This document shows, piece by piece, positions 40,848-51,784 of a stretch of 64,000 bases of DNA. Below the pieces are notes generated by a model. It searched no databases. It was not told where the DNA came from and saw nothing but the letters and a program-made list of their open reading frames with translations. The stretch comes from Diplonema papillatum (lineage: Eukaryota > Euglenozoa > Diplonemea > Diplonemida > Diplonemidae). Numbering within the stretch: position 1 is the first letter of the stretch; every line of letters starts with the position of its first letter. A program made the position numbers and the translations under genes. The stretch lies in assembly GCA_030068145.1 (NCBI GenBank), contig JAPJBO010000100.1, positions 186,001 through 250,000 of the forward strand, read 5' to 3'.

Positions 40848-42104
40848 AGAGACACTAAACAAGTTCGCAAATACAATGTTCTCGCTGTGCTCCTTGGACA
40901 GGACGAGAAAGAAGAACTGAAAGAAGAAGAGGATTTGGGGAAGAGGAGGGACTTGAGTGTGGGGTTTTGGGCGGGATACACAAAGTCATCAGGAAGCGGG
41001 TGAGATCGGGGGGAAGATGCAAGACGCGTCCTCGGGTGGTTTTCGCTCCACGCAGCACCTATCGGCACCGGTTTCGGTTTTGAGGTGTCTGACTTTCCGT
41101 GTCATACTACTCGAAGGAAACCACCGCTGGCCGCGAGACATCCCACAGGTGAAGACGAGCAAAGTTGGTGTCCCTAATGCATCGCTGACCGGCTTAGCAA
41201 AACGGTGGTAAGTATTGACAGTGCGGGACTCCGGGTGACGGTACCAACGAAAACGGTTCGCCTCGTCTGGCGTGGCTCACCCCCAATCGCTGCATCGTTC
41301 ATTCATGAACAACTTGGACAGTGCGCACGACAATTGACGGAAACATGTCGAAAAGACATGCGCGGGAGTGAGATGGCAAGCGTTTCTTTTTTTGTAGTGG
41401 GTCGGCTTTGTTTGTACGTGCCGGGAGAGAACTGGTGTCTTGAGTGAACACGATCGTGGTAATCTCCTCCTGAACACGCAGACAGCGCTCCCTTTTTCGA
41501 GCTTACAATTCATTGCTATTACGGAACTGTATTTTGTTGATCGCCATGAAACTGTTGGCCACCTCAATTCTGTCGTAAAGATCTTACCTGTTTCCATTTG
41601 GGTAGATTTCCGGTTGGATGGGTTGTCATTTGGGAGGTTCATGGGTGACACGTTGTTCCGGTTCGTCCCACCCGGATGAATCAGAAAATGGCGCTGAGGT
41701 GTATGTGTCTGTACTACTCGGAGGAATCACTGCACGCCGGCGCAACTTCACATCGCACGGTGTAGAACGTTATTTGCTGCCACCAGGCAGGCTCTTCGGG
41801 CAAAGCAAACGCGGCGGAGTTCGCGCCCTCTGCCACAGGCGGAGAAGGAAAGGAAAGACAGTTGAAGTATGAAAAGCTCTGCGCACCGGCCAACCGCTGC
41901 ATGCAAAGCATGAGTGCTGCCCGCTCGTCCGCTCTGCCTTGAGGTTGGTGGCTCGCGATCAGCAAGCGGCAAGCCGGGCAATAGGCAGCCGCTTGGCCCA
42001 CGGGCCCGTGGATCTACAGAACTTTGCACCCCTGGCGACGAAGTACACATAGCAGCTTACTATCACGCTTAGCAGCTTACTATCACTTGGTAGCTGGGGA
42101 CTGG
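39726..42104. other. Spacer with poly-A tract and dispersed repeats
   Basis: No gene is supported. The segment at 39806-39925 resembles the non-coding part of the array units and 61890-62040. A 29-nt A tract lies at 40819-40846. GTTTGTACGTGCCGGGAG at 41411 recurs near the LicD start (16775). The rest is unassigned. Confidence 0.5.
40819..40846 (+). repeat. Poly-A tract
   Basis: An uninterrupted run of ~28 A after GAGGCTGGT. It could mark the 3' end of an old retroposed transcript, but no target duplication is visible. Confidence 0.9.
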
Positions 42105-43174
42105 GGGACGAATCTGGCAGGTCTACGGCGAGCCCCCACCTAGTGCATGCGAGCACAAGTGTGGGAAGCCCGACGCTATCGGATTTTTGATAATCTTTCG
42201 TTAGTCGATCGCCGAAGGAATCGAACATGTGAGAACGTAACCCGTAGCGAGACAGAATCCAGCCGTTGAGGTGCGTTCACAGGAACTCGATGTTTTCCGG
42301 CCGGATCGGCGTGACGCCATGCGGCAGCTCCATCGGTCACGTCGCAGGCATACTTCTCGGAAATGCGGCCGCACAGGTTGTTGAGGAAGCCGGTGTGCGA
42401 GAACCCCACGACGCGAACCATGGCGCCCGGAGGGTACCCGCCAGAGCTCGGCAGCGTGAGGTCTGTCGGGATCCGGCAGCGGGAGAAGAGCCACGCCAGC
42501 CGGAACACGAGGGCGCCCGCCGGCTCCTTCGGGATGGCCGCGGTGTACTGCTGGGCCGCGGATTCCAGGGCGTCGACGGGCAGACGAATCTGGTAGGTCT
42601 ACGACGATTCCCCACCTAGCGTATGCGAGCACAAGTGTGCGCCGACGTTATCGGAGTTTTTGATATTACTACGTTCGTCGAATCACCGAAGGAATCGAAC
42701 ACGCGAGAGCGCAACTCGCAGCGAGACGTTCACAGGAACTCGATGTTTTCCGGCCGGATCGGCGTGACGCCATGCGGCAGCTCCACGGGCACGTTGTCGA
42801 AGAGGTCCGTCACGTCGCAGGCGTACTTCTCGGAAATGCGGCCGCACAGGTTGTTGAGGAAGCGGGTGTGCGACAACCCCACGACGCGAACCATGGTGCC
42901 CGGAGGGTACCCGCCCGGGATCCGGCAGCGTGAGGTCTGTCGGGATTCGGCAGCGGGAGAAGAGCCCGCTGGCTCCTTCGGGATGGTCGCGGTGTACTGC
43001 TGGGCCGCGGATTCCAGGGCGTCGACGGGCAGACGAATCTGGCAGGTCTACGGCGATTCCCCACCTAGTGTATGCGAGCACAAGTGTGGGAAGCCCGACG
43101 CTATCGGGTGATATTCTCTCGTTAATCAATCACCGAAGGAATCGACATGAATCCAGCCGTACACCCCAGTGCGT
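42105..43174 (-). pseudogene. Two broken tandem copies (plus flank) of the 3' end of the giant LNG-domain gene
   Basis: GGAACTCGATGTTTTCCGGC occurs at 42282, 42735 and 43180 (gene), so the periods are 453 and 445. Each copy covers the last ~100 codons and 3' flank (CCACCTAGTGTATGCGAGCA, CACCGAAGGAATCGA). Copy 1 lacks the codons for 'DLFDNVPVE'. Copy 2 has an internal deletion after GGGAGAAGAGCC. A further copy of the flank only lies at 42105-42260. Confidence 0.9.
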
Positions 43175-46100
43175 TCACAGGAACTCGATGTTTTCCGGCC
43201 GGATCGGCGTGACGCCATGCGGCAGCTCCACGGGCACGTTGTCGAAGAGGTCCGTCACGTCGCAGGCGTACTTCTCGGAAATGCGGCCGCACAGGTTGTT
43301 GAGGAAGCGGGTGTGCGAGAACCCCACGACGCGAACCATGGCGCCCGGGGGGTACCCGCCAGGGCTCGGCAGCGTGAGGTCTGTCGGGATCCGGCAGCGG
43401 GAGAAGAGCCGCGCCAGCCGGAACACGAGGGCGCCCGCCGGCTCCTTCGGGATGGTCGCGGTGTACTGCTGGGCCGCGGATTCCGGCGCGTCGACAGGCC
43501 GGAGGAAGAGGGTGAGGAGGTACGGCTGGGTGAGGTACTGCGCTGCGGTGAGCACGTACCGGTTCTTGTACCGAAACTGCTGGCTGTCGGCATCGACCAG
43601 CACGCGCCCGGCGTGCGGGAAGAAGCGGTACCGTGTCGTCGTGTTCACGTCGACGAACTCGACGCGGAAGGCGAGCTTCAAAAACTCCCTCTGCAACCGC
43701 ACGATCCGCGCGGCGGCCCCCGCCTTGGGCCCGAGCCTCACGGCGCACGCGGCGCCCTCCATCCCCACCAAAACCCCGAATTCGCCGTTCACCCGCTTGT
43801 CGGGGCACCCGACTATTTTAACCTCGTCCCCCATCCGCAGCTTCGATTCGAACCGCGCCGGGCTCGCCGCTTCGCCGGACGGCACCTGCGGGGCGGCCGG
43901 CTCGGGCGGGGGCGTGGGCGGGGGTTCGGCGGCGTCGCGCGGGTTGGGTTCGCCGAGGCGGAGGTTTCCGCGGCTTTTCGTGCGGCGCTTGCCAGCGTCG
44001 AGGGCGCGGGAGCCGGGGGAGGCGGCGAAGGCCGGGTTGCTGTGGGCGCGCTGGACGGTGGTTCGGTCGCGAGCCGCGCGGGCCTTGTGGGCCCGGGGCC
44101 CGGCTGCCGGCGGCGGGTTGGGCCTGCCTGCGACGCGCGCGCTGCCTCTACTGCGCGATGGGGACGCCGGCTTGGCGTCGTCGACCACCTCCCCTGCGAA
44201 TCCGTCAGACGACTGCGCCTGCAGCGACAGCTGGTAACTGTGCAGCGGCGTCGGCTCCAGCGCCGGGCTGGCCTCCGGCCGCGAGTCCCCGGAAACAGAC
44301 CCGCGCCGCCCGCCCGCCGGCGGCGGCCGCTCCGCGTGCCACAGCAGCGACGCCGAGGTCAGCACCACACCGCCCGCGGCCGCGGCCTCCCGCGGGTCCA
44401 CCACCGACGAAGGTAGGTCGCGCGGCCGGGCTGAAAGTGGCACGTCTTCTCGGTCCGGATCCATCCGCAGGTCCCCTGGTGGTGTGCCCGCGCGCACCGG
44501 CGTGGGTGTACGGGGGTGCAGCGCTGCGGTTTGGTCTGTGGATGAAGCAAGGGCTTCGGCGTGGTGGGACGGTGTGGGTGTATGGGGGTTCAGCGGTGCG
44601 TTTTGGTCTGTGGGTGAAGCAAGGGCTTCGGCGTGGTGGGACGGTGTAGGGGGGTTCAGCGGTGCCTCTGGGACTGTCGGTGAAGCGAGGGCGTCGTCCT
44701 GGTGCGGGCCCGACGCGTGCCCCGTACACGTGAGCCCGTTTCCGTCGCCGGAGGAGTCCAGCACGTCCGCGCCGCTCTCGTCGCCCGGAGGCTGTAGCTG
44801 GCGCCTGGCCGCCATGCTCCTCTTCGGCGTCACCGTTTCGTCCGTCCGCGCGTCGCCCACGTCTTTGCTCGCGAGCTCGAGGCGCCCCAACGCGTCACTG
44901 TGTTGCTGTCCACGCATCACAAAGGGTGCAGCGTGTTCGTTGGGTTCGGTTGATTGATACAAAGACTCGAACCACCCAGGATGCGGCTGGACTCTCGCAT
45001 CACTGACCCTTCGCGGTACTGGCTCGGAGGGTGTCTCGCGGGAGACAGGCGCGTGGTCGGTCGGGAAGCGATCGTCCGCGAGTACCTGCCTCGACGCGTC
45101 GCCGGCCGGGGCTTGCAGTGCCTGGGAGGATGTGCCGGGGCGAGGCGGCGGTGTTGGGTGCGCGGGCTCGGGCGAGCTCCTGCAGCTGTCGGGGGCGGCC
45201 GGGATGCCGGGGGCCGAGGAATTGCTGTCGGTCTCGTCCAAGGAGCGGCAGGTCTGGTGGACCACCTCTCGGGCGCGCTCCGAATCCTTGAACGACGTCT
45301 GCACGGCCATGTCCCTCGGGATGCTTTTTACAGCTTTCTCGACCCTCGTGGAACCGGCCTGCACCTCGGCGTGGCTCATCCCCGGTTCACAAACGGCCTC
45401 CGAGGTTGGATCACGCGTTTTCGACGCGTTGGGCTCCCCGTCGTCTCGCGAGGGTTTGTCTACCGGGATTAACGGAAACTGCTTCTGTGGCCCCGGTGTG
45501 CTTCCGGCTGGCGACGGAAGCTGTCTTTGCGGCGCGGGTGTGCTCCCGTCGGGTCTGGTGTGCGCGCCGGTTGAAAGGCGAGGCGCCGGGGCGGGTGTGG
45601 CGGGCGGGGGGGGCGTCCGCGAACGGCCGGGACTGGGTCCGCGGGCGGCGGGAGGGGGCGGCGACGCCGCCGCGGCCGGTTTGCGCGCGGTTCGGGCCGG
45701 CGGCCCCCGCTTCGCGGCCGCCGCCGTCCCGCCGGAGCGCGAGCTGTACGCGTCGGCCTCCGGCTTGCGGCTCGGCCGCGGGCTGAGGGCAAGCTGCGCG
45801 CCCGGCACGCCGCTCAACCGGTCGCACCCGCCGACGTACGTGACGGACACGTTTCGCTCCCGTTCCTTCGGCCTCCAGACCAACCCGGCGTCGTCCGTCG
45901 TGCGCTCGTGGGAAGTGCCACTCCGAGAGGGCGGACTGTCGCGTGACAGCGCGCGCTGTACTACCTTGTCCTCGCTGTTCCTGCGAGGGTAGCTTGCCTG
46001 CGAGCGGTCATCAAACCGGTCGATAGACCGACCGCGGCTGGGGGTGCCGGGAGATGCGGTACGCGCCCCGAAGTTGAGGCGGTCGCTCCGGTGGACATCT

Positions 46101-49100
46101 GGGGGCGACATCCCCCTGACGCTGTGCGTGTGGGGCCGGGTGTCTTTGAGGGCCGACGGCGCCGCGTCCGGGCTCGCGGCCTGCCTGCCGCTCGCCCGGC
46201 GCTTGAGCTCGGCGAGGTCGGTGGCGGTCACCAGGTTTTTGAGCATGACCACGACCGGTGAGGGATGCCCCTTCGGCTGCACGTGCGCGACGACGCCGTG
46301 CTCGCTGTGGTGGATGAACCTGAGCACGGTGGCGGTGCTCAGGTTCAGGTCCGGCTGGTCGGAGAGGTTCCGGAGGCCGACGGTCGACCCGGGCGGGTCG
46401 ACCGTCTTCGCGGCCTCCAGCGCGCACCGCTCGCCGTACACGCGCTCCTCGCGGGTGCCCCGCAGCCGTTGGAGCATTGGCGACGGCGGCTGCGGCGAGC
46501 CGCTTTTCGACGCGGACCGGGACATGCGCAACGACGCGGTGCCGTGCCTCGAGGCCCGCCCGCCGGCGGCGGGGGAGGAGCTGCCGCGCGGGGGCAGCTC
46601 GCGGTGCGGCGGCGAACCGTCGCGCAGGCTGCTTTCGCTTCTGCGGCCGGTTGCGGCGGGCGACCCGCCGCCCCAGCTTCGGTTCGCGGGGTGGCCTGGA
46701 TCGTAACTGCTGTCCCTACTCTGGTGCCCTGGGCGATCGTTGCTGTAGTCGTTTCTGGCGTGCGTGCCTTGCCTGGCATCGGCGCGGCCACGGCTGTGGT
46801 CGGATCGTCCGTCGACCGTACTCCGGCTATCTCTGCTCAAGTGCCGCCCGCTGCGTGGGGACCCCGCGTCTGAGAAAGTGACGCGGTCCCTCCTCGTGCG
46901 GGTGTTTGCACCATCGTCGTCGTCGTCCTCGTCGCTGCTGTACCCGGCGTGTGAGCCCAACACGGGCACTCCGGCGTACTTCGCCGCTTCCCGGAGAATC
47001 GCACTCGGCGACGGCGACCCCACGCGGGTTTCATACGTCGGGTCCCCCAGCGAATCGTACCAAGGGTCGAGCCCTTCCCCCTTCGTGCGCGCTGGAATAT
47101 CCGCCTTGGGGAGTGGCTCGACGCGCTGGTGTGCGGGCACGTGGAGGTCCGGGTTCCAAGGGGCGATGTTGGCGATGCGGATGTGCAGCGGGGCCTTGCG
47201 GTGGGGGAGGGACACGTCGGCGATGACCTCGCCGGCTTGCGTGTGGTACTTGAGGACGGTCGCCTTCGCGCCGTTGTGCTGGCGCTGCTTTTTGAGCCCG
47301 AACAGCGCGACGTCGCTGCCGATGGGCAGCTTCCTCTCCGCCTCGCACGGCGTCCTCGCAAGTATCGCCCGGTACCGCCGGGCGGGAGACTGGGACCTGC
47401 CAGAGAAGGTCGAACCTCGAATTCGGTTTCTACTAGGCGAGGAACTCCTGTCCACTGGTTTCGGGGGCCATTCGGAGATGTTCCGCAGGAAGACCCAAAG
47501 TGGTTCGATCCACCGAGGTGGGTCGGCTTCTACTTGTGCGATGACCTCTGGTCCGTTGAAGCCGTACTTCACGATGGTCACGATCAGACCGTTGCATTCG
47601 ACTTGTTTGGTCAACCCGTGCAGGATGCCCTTCTTCCCGATGGGGATCTGCGCGGACGCAGCATCGACGGTTTTCGCTTTGAACGGCCGGAGCCGCTCTT
47701 GGATGGTATCTGGGTCGACGTAAACGTCCGACTCCGAGAACTGCGGCTGCACGGCCGGATCGTTGTCGTCGTCGTCGTCGTCGTCATCCGGCGGCGGCCA
47801 AGGCGCGAGGTTTTTCTGCCGGATCCAGAGGGGTTCGTCGGTTTTCGTGTCCGTCTCGACCTGCGCCACGACGTCGCCGTCGCTCTTCATGCGGTACCGC
47901 AGGATCTTGGCGACCTGCCCGTTGAGCTCTTGCTCCATCGTCAGCCCGAAAATCACGGCCTTCTCCCCTCTCGGCCATTCTCGCTCACCCTCCGCAGCCG
48001 ACTGCAAGTGCAGGGCCTTTAACAAGTCCTTCACCGATTCGACGTCCACTCTCTTCTCCGTTCCGTCGTACTTTTTGCGTTGCGCGCTTTTCGAGTTCGG
48101 ACTCCTGGAGTCAGACTCGCGGCCTCGTTGGTTGCCCGGCGGCGGCCAAGGCGCGAGGTTCTTCTGCCGGATCCAGAGGGGTTCGTCGGTTTTCGTGTCC
48201 GTCTCGACCTGCGCCACGACGTCGCCGTCGCTCTTCATGCGGTACCGCAGGATCTTAGCGACCTGCCCGTTGAGCTCTGGTTCCATCGTCAGCCCGAAAA
48301 TCACGGCCTTCCGCCCCCTCGGCCACTCTCGCTCGGCCTCCTCAGCCGACCGCAGGCGCAGTGCTGTTAACAAGTCCTTCGCCGATTCGACGTTCACTGT
48401 CTTCTCAGATCCGTCGTACGTTTCGGGATGCGCGCTTCTCGGGTTGGGACTCCTGGAGGCAGGCTCGCGGCCTCGTTGGTTGTCAGGTGGCGGCCAGGGC
48501 GCGAGGTTCTTCTGCCGGATCCAGAGGGGTTCGTCGGTGCTCGGGTCCGTCTCGACCTGCGCCACGACGTCGCCGTCGCTCTTCGTGCGGTACCGCAGGA
48601 TCTTGGCAACTTTCCCGTTGAGCCCTTGCTCCATCGTCAGCCCGAAGATCACGGCCTTCCGCCCCCTCGGCCACTCTCGCTCGGCCTCCTCGGCCGATCG
48701 CAGGCGCAGCGCTGTCAACAGGTCCTTCGCAGATTCGACGTCGACCGTCTTCTCCGACCCGTCGTACACTTCACGGCGCACGCTTTTCGAGTTCGGACTC
48801 CTGGAATCAGACTCGCGGCCTCGCCGGCTGCCGGGCGGCGGCCAAGGCGCGAGGTTCTTCTGCCGGATCCAGAGGGGTTCGTCGGTTTCCGGGTCCGTCT
48901 CGACCTGCGCCACGACGTCGCCGTCGCTCTTCGTGCGGTACCGCAGGACCCGCCCGACTTGCCCGTTGAGCTGCGTTTCGGTGCTCCGCCCGAAGATGAC
49001 GACCCGCCGCCCCCTCGGCCACTCTCGCTCGGCCTCCTCGGCCGACTGCAGGCGCAGTGCTGTCAACAGGTCCTTCGCAGATTCGACGTCGACTCTCTTC

Positions 49101-51541
49101 TCGGATCCGTCGTACTGTTCGGGATGCGCGCTTTTCGAGTTTGGACTCCTGGAGTCAGACTCGCGGCCTCGCTGGTTGCCCGGCGGCGGCCAAGGCGCGA
49201 GGTTCTTCTGCCGGATCCAGAGGGGTTCGTCGGTGCTCGGGTCCGTCTCGACCTGCGCCACGACGTCGCCGTCGCTCTTCGTGCGGTACCGCAGGATCTT
49301 GGCAACTTTCCCGTTGAGCCCTTGCTCCATCGTCAGCCCGAAGATCACGGCCTTCCGCCCCCTCGGCCACTCTCGCTCGGCCTCCTCGGCCGACCGCAGG
49401 CGCAGCGCTGCCAACAGGTCCTTCGCAGCTTCGACGTCGACCGTCTTCTCCGTCCCGTCGTACACCTCGCTCCCCGCCCGGGCGCCGGGGGCCGGCCAGG
49501 GCGCGAGGTTTTCCTGCCGGATCCAGAGGGGGTCGGCCCGGGCGGGGTCCGTCTCGACCTGGGCGGCGACGCCGCCGCCGGCGCCGGCGGCGCGGTACCG
49601 CAGGACCTCGACGACCTGCCCGTTGAGCTCTGCCTGGCGGCGGAGGCCAAACACGACGGCACGCCGCCCGCGCGGCCAGGCGCGCTCGGCCTCGTCGGCC
49701 GTCCGCGCCGCCAGCGCGTGCAGCGAGTCCTTCAACGACTCGACGTCGACGGGCGCCTCTCCGCGGTACGCTCTTCTCGACTCCGGTCTGCCGGTTCGCC
49801 CCTGAACTGGTTTGCCAGTGTATTTGTCGTCGTCGTTGGGTCCAGGGGATTCGCTCGCGTACGCCGTCGGAGAGGAGGCTGGGGAGAATCCGAAGGTGGA
49901 CATGTCGTCCTCCGTCAGCGGGTGCGATTCGACGCGGCGATACGGTATGTCGGTGCTGGGCCGCGGCGCGAACTCGGACTGAGGACATTCGGGTTCCTCC
50001 TGCTTCGGCCCGGCGGGTCTGCGCTCCGCGACCGTCAAGCCCGGGTGGTACCGGTCCAAGGCGGAGGGAGCCTGCGCGGCGGCGCCGTCGTCGCGGCCAG
50101 CGAACTGCCGCGAGTCCTTGTACTCTAAGAAAGTCTCGACCGTCGTCAGGTTCTGGAACATCACCTTGATCGGCTTGTCCTTCGGCCCCGCCTGCACTTC
50201 GGCAAGCAGCCCGTGCTCCGGGTGCGGGACATAGTCTTTGATGGTCACGTGCGTTCCGTTGAGGTGCTTCTGCATCCGCAGGTTGCACAGCACGGCCTGC
50301 TCGCCGATCCGCAGGACCCTCCCTTGGGCCTGCGCTCCCCCGTCGGCAGGCGGGGCTGCTGGGGATGGGGGGGCGCTGGGGGGGAGGCCGTCGAGGTTTT
50401 TGGCGAGAACCGCGAGCTTGTGCACGGTTTTCCCGCGCTTCGCGCGGGGCCGGGCACCGGCGCCCGACGACGCCGACGAGGAGCTGGACTCCACGTCGAT
50501 GTGGTAGACCGTCCCGTGCGTCTCATCCGCCGCCCGCGACCGCACGAACACCCGCTTCCCGTTGAACCTCTCCCACTTCTGCGCCATCCCGCGGAGAACC
50601 GGGCCGGCGGTGCCGTGCGCGCTCGGCGCCGACGCCGCCCGTTTCGCCGCCCCCTCCGGGGGCGGCGACCGACGCTGCAGCAGCAGGACGTTCTGCGGGC
50701 GCACCGACACGGTGCGGACCCCATGGGGGCTGGCCTCCCACCACGCAGGGCCCCCGGCGGGACCGTCCGGACTCCCCCCTCGGTTGTCGCGCGCTGCTAT
50801 GTCGACGCGGACGACCGCGCCCAGAGACGCGTGCCGCGCCACGGCGGCCACGACGCCGACCTTCTCGTTGAGCTCCGGCTTCTTCACCAGCGAGTGCAGC
50901 TGCACGCGCGAGCCGGGCGGGTACCTGTCTTTGACCGCGGCGTACTCGCAGCTCTTCGGCACCAGCGGCGGCGACGGGGGCTCGGGAGACGCCGGTTTGC
51001 CGCTAGCCGGGCGGGGGGGCTGCCGCGGGGTGGTGGTCTTGGTGGCGGCGGTGTTGCCGCGCGAGTGGAACTGGAGGGAGAGATCGCGGTCGGGGAGGCC
51101 GAAGGTTCGAGTCGTGGCGGGCTGGCGGGGGGACGGAGACGGCGAAGCGACGTCTGTCAGCACGCACGCGGCGGCTTGCGCGAGGATGTCGCTCTGCTCG
51201 CCGGGGTCGAAGGGTCCGGGGCTGAATCGGGCGGCCTGCTGGTAGTAGTCCGCCGTCGGCACCAAGGGAAGCCGTTCGAGCTCTTCCTCGGCGAGGCGCC
51301 GCAGCGCCCGTTCTTCGGACAGCTGCCGCTTCAGCTCGTACACTCTGCTCTGCGCCGACACCGGGCTCCGCTGGGCGGCATCGCCGCGGCCGGAGGCTGT
51401 CTCATCCTCCGGTGCGTCGGCGCCGTAGGCCTCGGCCTGCCCCAGGCGCTCGCGCCAGTCGGGCACCCGCCCCAAGCTCGCCTGCCGCAGCTGCTCGCGC
51501 AGGCGGAGCTTCCAGTCGCTACCGCGGTCTTCTTCGTGCAT
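43175..51541 (-). CDS. Giant protein with ~13 SH3/KOW-like 'LNG' domains (~2788 aa, single exon)
   Basis: Uninterrupted frame to TGA at 43175. I take ATG 51541 ('MHEEDRGSDWKLRLREQLRQ') because the ~58 codons above it are Lys/Thr-rich leader. The core is a recurring ~55-residue beta unit: G-x-x-A-V-hydrophobic-G-L ... LNG-x-V-x-x-hydrophobic-L-x-Y ... V-A-Q-V ... LW-hydrophobic-R-Q-x-N-L. Copies lie at about residues 205, 410, 620, 730, 845, 960, 1075, 1190, 1300, 1410, 1715, 2570 and 2735. Those at 730-1250 are near-identical ~115-residue tandem repeats with the linker 'LAPWPPPGNQRGRESDSRSP'. Such LNG/SH3-like modules occur in many algal and dinoflagellate proteins; ligands are unknown. The regions between are Ser/Pro/Arg-rich and disordered, with a 25-residue repeat ('PHTPTPSHHAEALASPTDQ') near 2250-2330. 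No membrane segment is visible. A scaffold role is inference. Confidence 0.85.
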   Translation of the reverse strand: MHEEDRGSDWKLRLREQLRQASLGRVPDWRERLGQAEAYGADAPEDETASGRGDAAQRSPVSAQSRVYELKRQLSEERALRRLAEEELERLPLVPTADYYQQAARFSPGPFDPGEQSDILAQAAACVLTDVASPSPSPRQPATTRTFGLPDRDLSLQFHSRGNTAATKTTTPRQPPRPASGKPASPEPPSPPLVPKSCEYAAVKDRYPPGSRVQLHSLVKKPELNEKVGVVAAVARHASLGAVVRVDIAARDNRGGSPDGPAGGPAWWEASPHGVRTVSVRPQNVLLLQRRSPPPEGAAKRAASAPSAHGTAGPVLRGMAQKWERFNGKRVFVRSRAADETHGTVYHIDVESSSSSASSGAGARPRAKRGKTVHKLAVLAKNLDGLPPSAPPSPAAPPADGGAQAQGRVLRIGEQAVLCNLRMQKHLNGTHVTIKDYVPHPEHGLLAEVQAGPKDKPIKVMFQNLTTVETFLEYKDSRQFAGRDDGAAAQAPSALDRYHPGLTVAERRPAGPKQEEPECPQSEFAPRPSTDIPYRRVESHPLTEDDMSTFGFSPASSPTAYASESPGPNDDDKYTGKPVQGRTGRPESRRAYRGEAPVDVESLKDSLHALAARTADEAERAWPRGRRAVVFGLRRQAELNGQVVEVLRYRAAGAGGGVAAQVETDPARADPLWIRQENLAPWPAPGARAGSEVYDGTEKTVDVEAAKDLLAALRLRSAEEAEREWPRGRKAVIFGLTMEQGLNGKVAKILRYRTKSDGDVVAQVETDPSTDEPLWIRQKNLAPWPPPGNQRGRESDSRSPNSKSAHPEQYDGSEKRVDVESAKDLLTALRLQSAEEAEREWPRGRRVVIFGRSTETQLNGQVGRVLRYRTKSDGDVVAQVETDPETDEPLWIRQKNLAPWPPPGSRRGRESDSRSPNSKSVRREVYDGSEKTVDVESAKDLLTALRLRSAEEAEREWPRGRKAVIFGLTMEQGLNGKVAKILRYRTKSDGDVVAQVETDPSTDEPLWIRQKNLAPWPPPDNQRGREPASRSPNPRSAHPETYDGSEKTVNVESAKDLLTALRLRSAEEAEREWPRGRKAVIFGLTMEPELNGQVAKILRYRMKSDGDVVAQVETDTKTDEPLWIRQKNLAPWPPPGNQRGRESDSRSPNSKSAQRKKYDGTEKRVDVESVKDLLKALHLQSAAEGEREWPRGEKAVIFGLTMEQELNGQVAKILRYRMKSDGDVVAQVETDTKTDEPLWIRQKNLAPWPPPDDDDDDDDNDPAVQPQFSESDVYVDPDTIQERLRPFKAKTVDAASAQIPIGKKGILHGLTKQVECNGLIVTIVKYGFNGPEVIAQVEADPPRWIEPLWVFLRNISEWPPKPVDRSSSPSRNRIRGSTFSGRSQSPARRYRAILARTPCEAERKLPIGSDVALFGLKKQRQHNGAKATVLKYHTQAGEVIADVSLPHRKAPLHIRIANIAPWNPDLHVPAHQRVEPLPKADIPARTKGEGLDPWYDSLGDPTYETRVGSPSPSAILREAAKYAGVPVLGSHAGYSSDEDDDDDGANTRTRRDRVTFSDAGSPRSGRHLSRDSRSTVDGRSDHSRGRADARQGTHARNDYSNDRPGHQSRDSSYDPGHPANRSWGGGSPAATGRRSESSLRDGSPPHRELPPRGSSSPAAGGRASRHGTASLRMSRSASKSGSPQPPSPMLQRLRGTREERVYGERCALEAAKTVDPPGSTVGLRNLSDQPDLNLSTATVLRFIHHSEHGVVAHVQPKGHPSPVVVMLKNLVTATDLAELKRRASGRQAASPDAAPSALKDTRPHTHSVRGMSPPDVHRSDRLNFGARTASPGTPSRGRSIDRFDDRSQASYPRRNSEDKVVQRALSRDSPPSRSGTSHERTTDDAGLVWRPKERERNVSVTYVGGCDRLSGVPGAQLALSPRPSRKPEADAYSSRSGGTAAAAKRGPPARTARKPAAAASPPPPAARGPSPGRSRTPPPPATPAPAPRLSTGAHTRPDGSTPAPQRQLPSPAGSTPGPQKQFPLIPVDKPSRDDGEPNASKTRDPTSEAVCEPGMSHAEVQAGSTRVEKAVKSIPRDMAVQTSFKDSERAREVVHQTCRSLDETDSNSSAPGIPAAPDSCRSSPEPAHPTPPPRPGTSSQALQAPAGDASRQVLADDRFPTDHAPVSRETPSEPVPRRVSDARVQPHPGWFESLYQSTEPNEHAAPFVMRGQQHSDALGRLELASKDVGDARTDETVTPKRSMAARRQLQPPGDESGADVLDSSGDGNGLTCTGHASGPHQDDALASPTVPEAPLNPPTPSHHAEALASPTDQNAPLNPHTPTPSHHAEALASSTDQTAALHPRTPTPVRAGTPPGDLRMDPDREDVPLSARPRDLPSSVVDPREAAAAGGVVLTSASLLWHAERPPPAGGRRGSVSGDSRPEASPALEPTPLHSYQLSLQAQSSDGFAGEVVDDAKPASPSRSRGSARVAGRPNPPPAAGPRAHKARAARDRTTVQRAHSNPAFAASPGSRALDAGKRRTKSRGNLRLGEPNPRDAAEPPPTPPPEPAAPQVPSGEAASPARFESKLRMGDEVKIVGCPDKRVNGEFGVLVGMEGAACAVRLGPKAGAAARIVRLQREFLKLAFRVEFVDVNTTTRYRFFPHAGRVLVDADSQQFRYKNRYVLTAAQYLTQPYLLTLFLRPVDAPESAAQQYTATIPKEPAGALVFRLARLFSRCRIPTDLTLPSPGGYPPGAMVRVVGFSHTRFLNNLCGRISEKYACDVTDLFDNVPVELPHGVTPIRPENIEFL

Positions 51542-51784
51542 GGAGGACCAGCATTTTCCAGGGTTCCGCGCCTCCCCCCTCTCGCTCTGCCAGGCGGCGA
51601 GGGTGGTCGTTCGGAGTTTCTTCTTTCCTCCGTGGGTGTTTTCCGGTGTTTTCTTCTTTTTTTTTTCCCCCTGTGTTTGAAGTTTGTTCTCTATTCTGAC
51701 TAGAAGTAAAGACAATGGCTCTGTCTAGCCAACGCCATTTTTTTCGGGGTCCGGGGGACAGCACTTTTTCAGCCTCCGCAAGTT

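Noticed and set aside
47763-49805. 680-codon plus-strand frame with regular repeats
   Set aside because: Mirror of the tandem LNG repeats of the giant minus-strand gene; no independent support.
48428-50128. 566-codon plus-strand frame
   Set aside because: Another antisense shadow of the giant gene.
50213-51703. 496-codon plus-strand frame
   Set aside because: Antisense of the giant gene's N-terminal part; Arg/Gly-rich and not protein-like.
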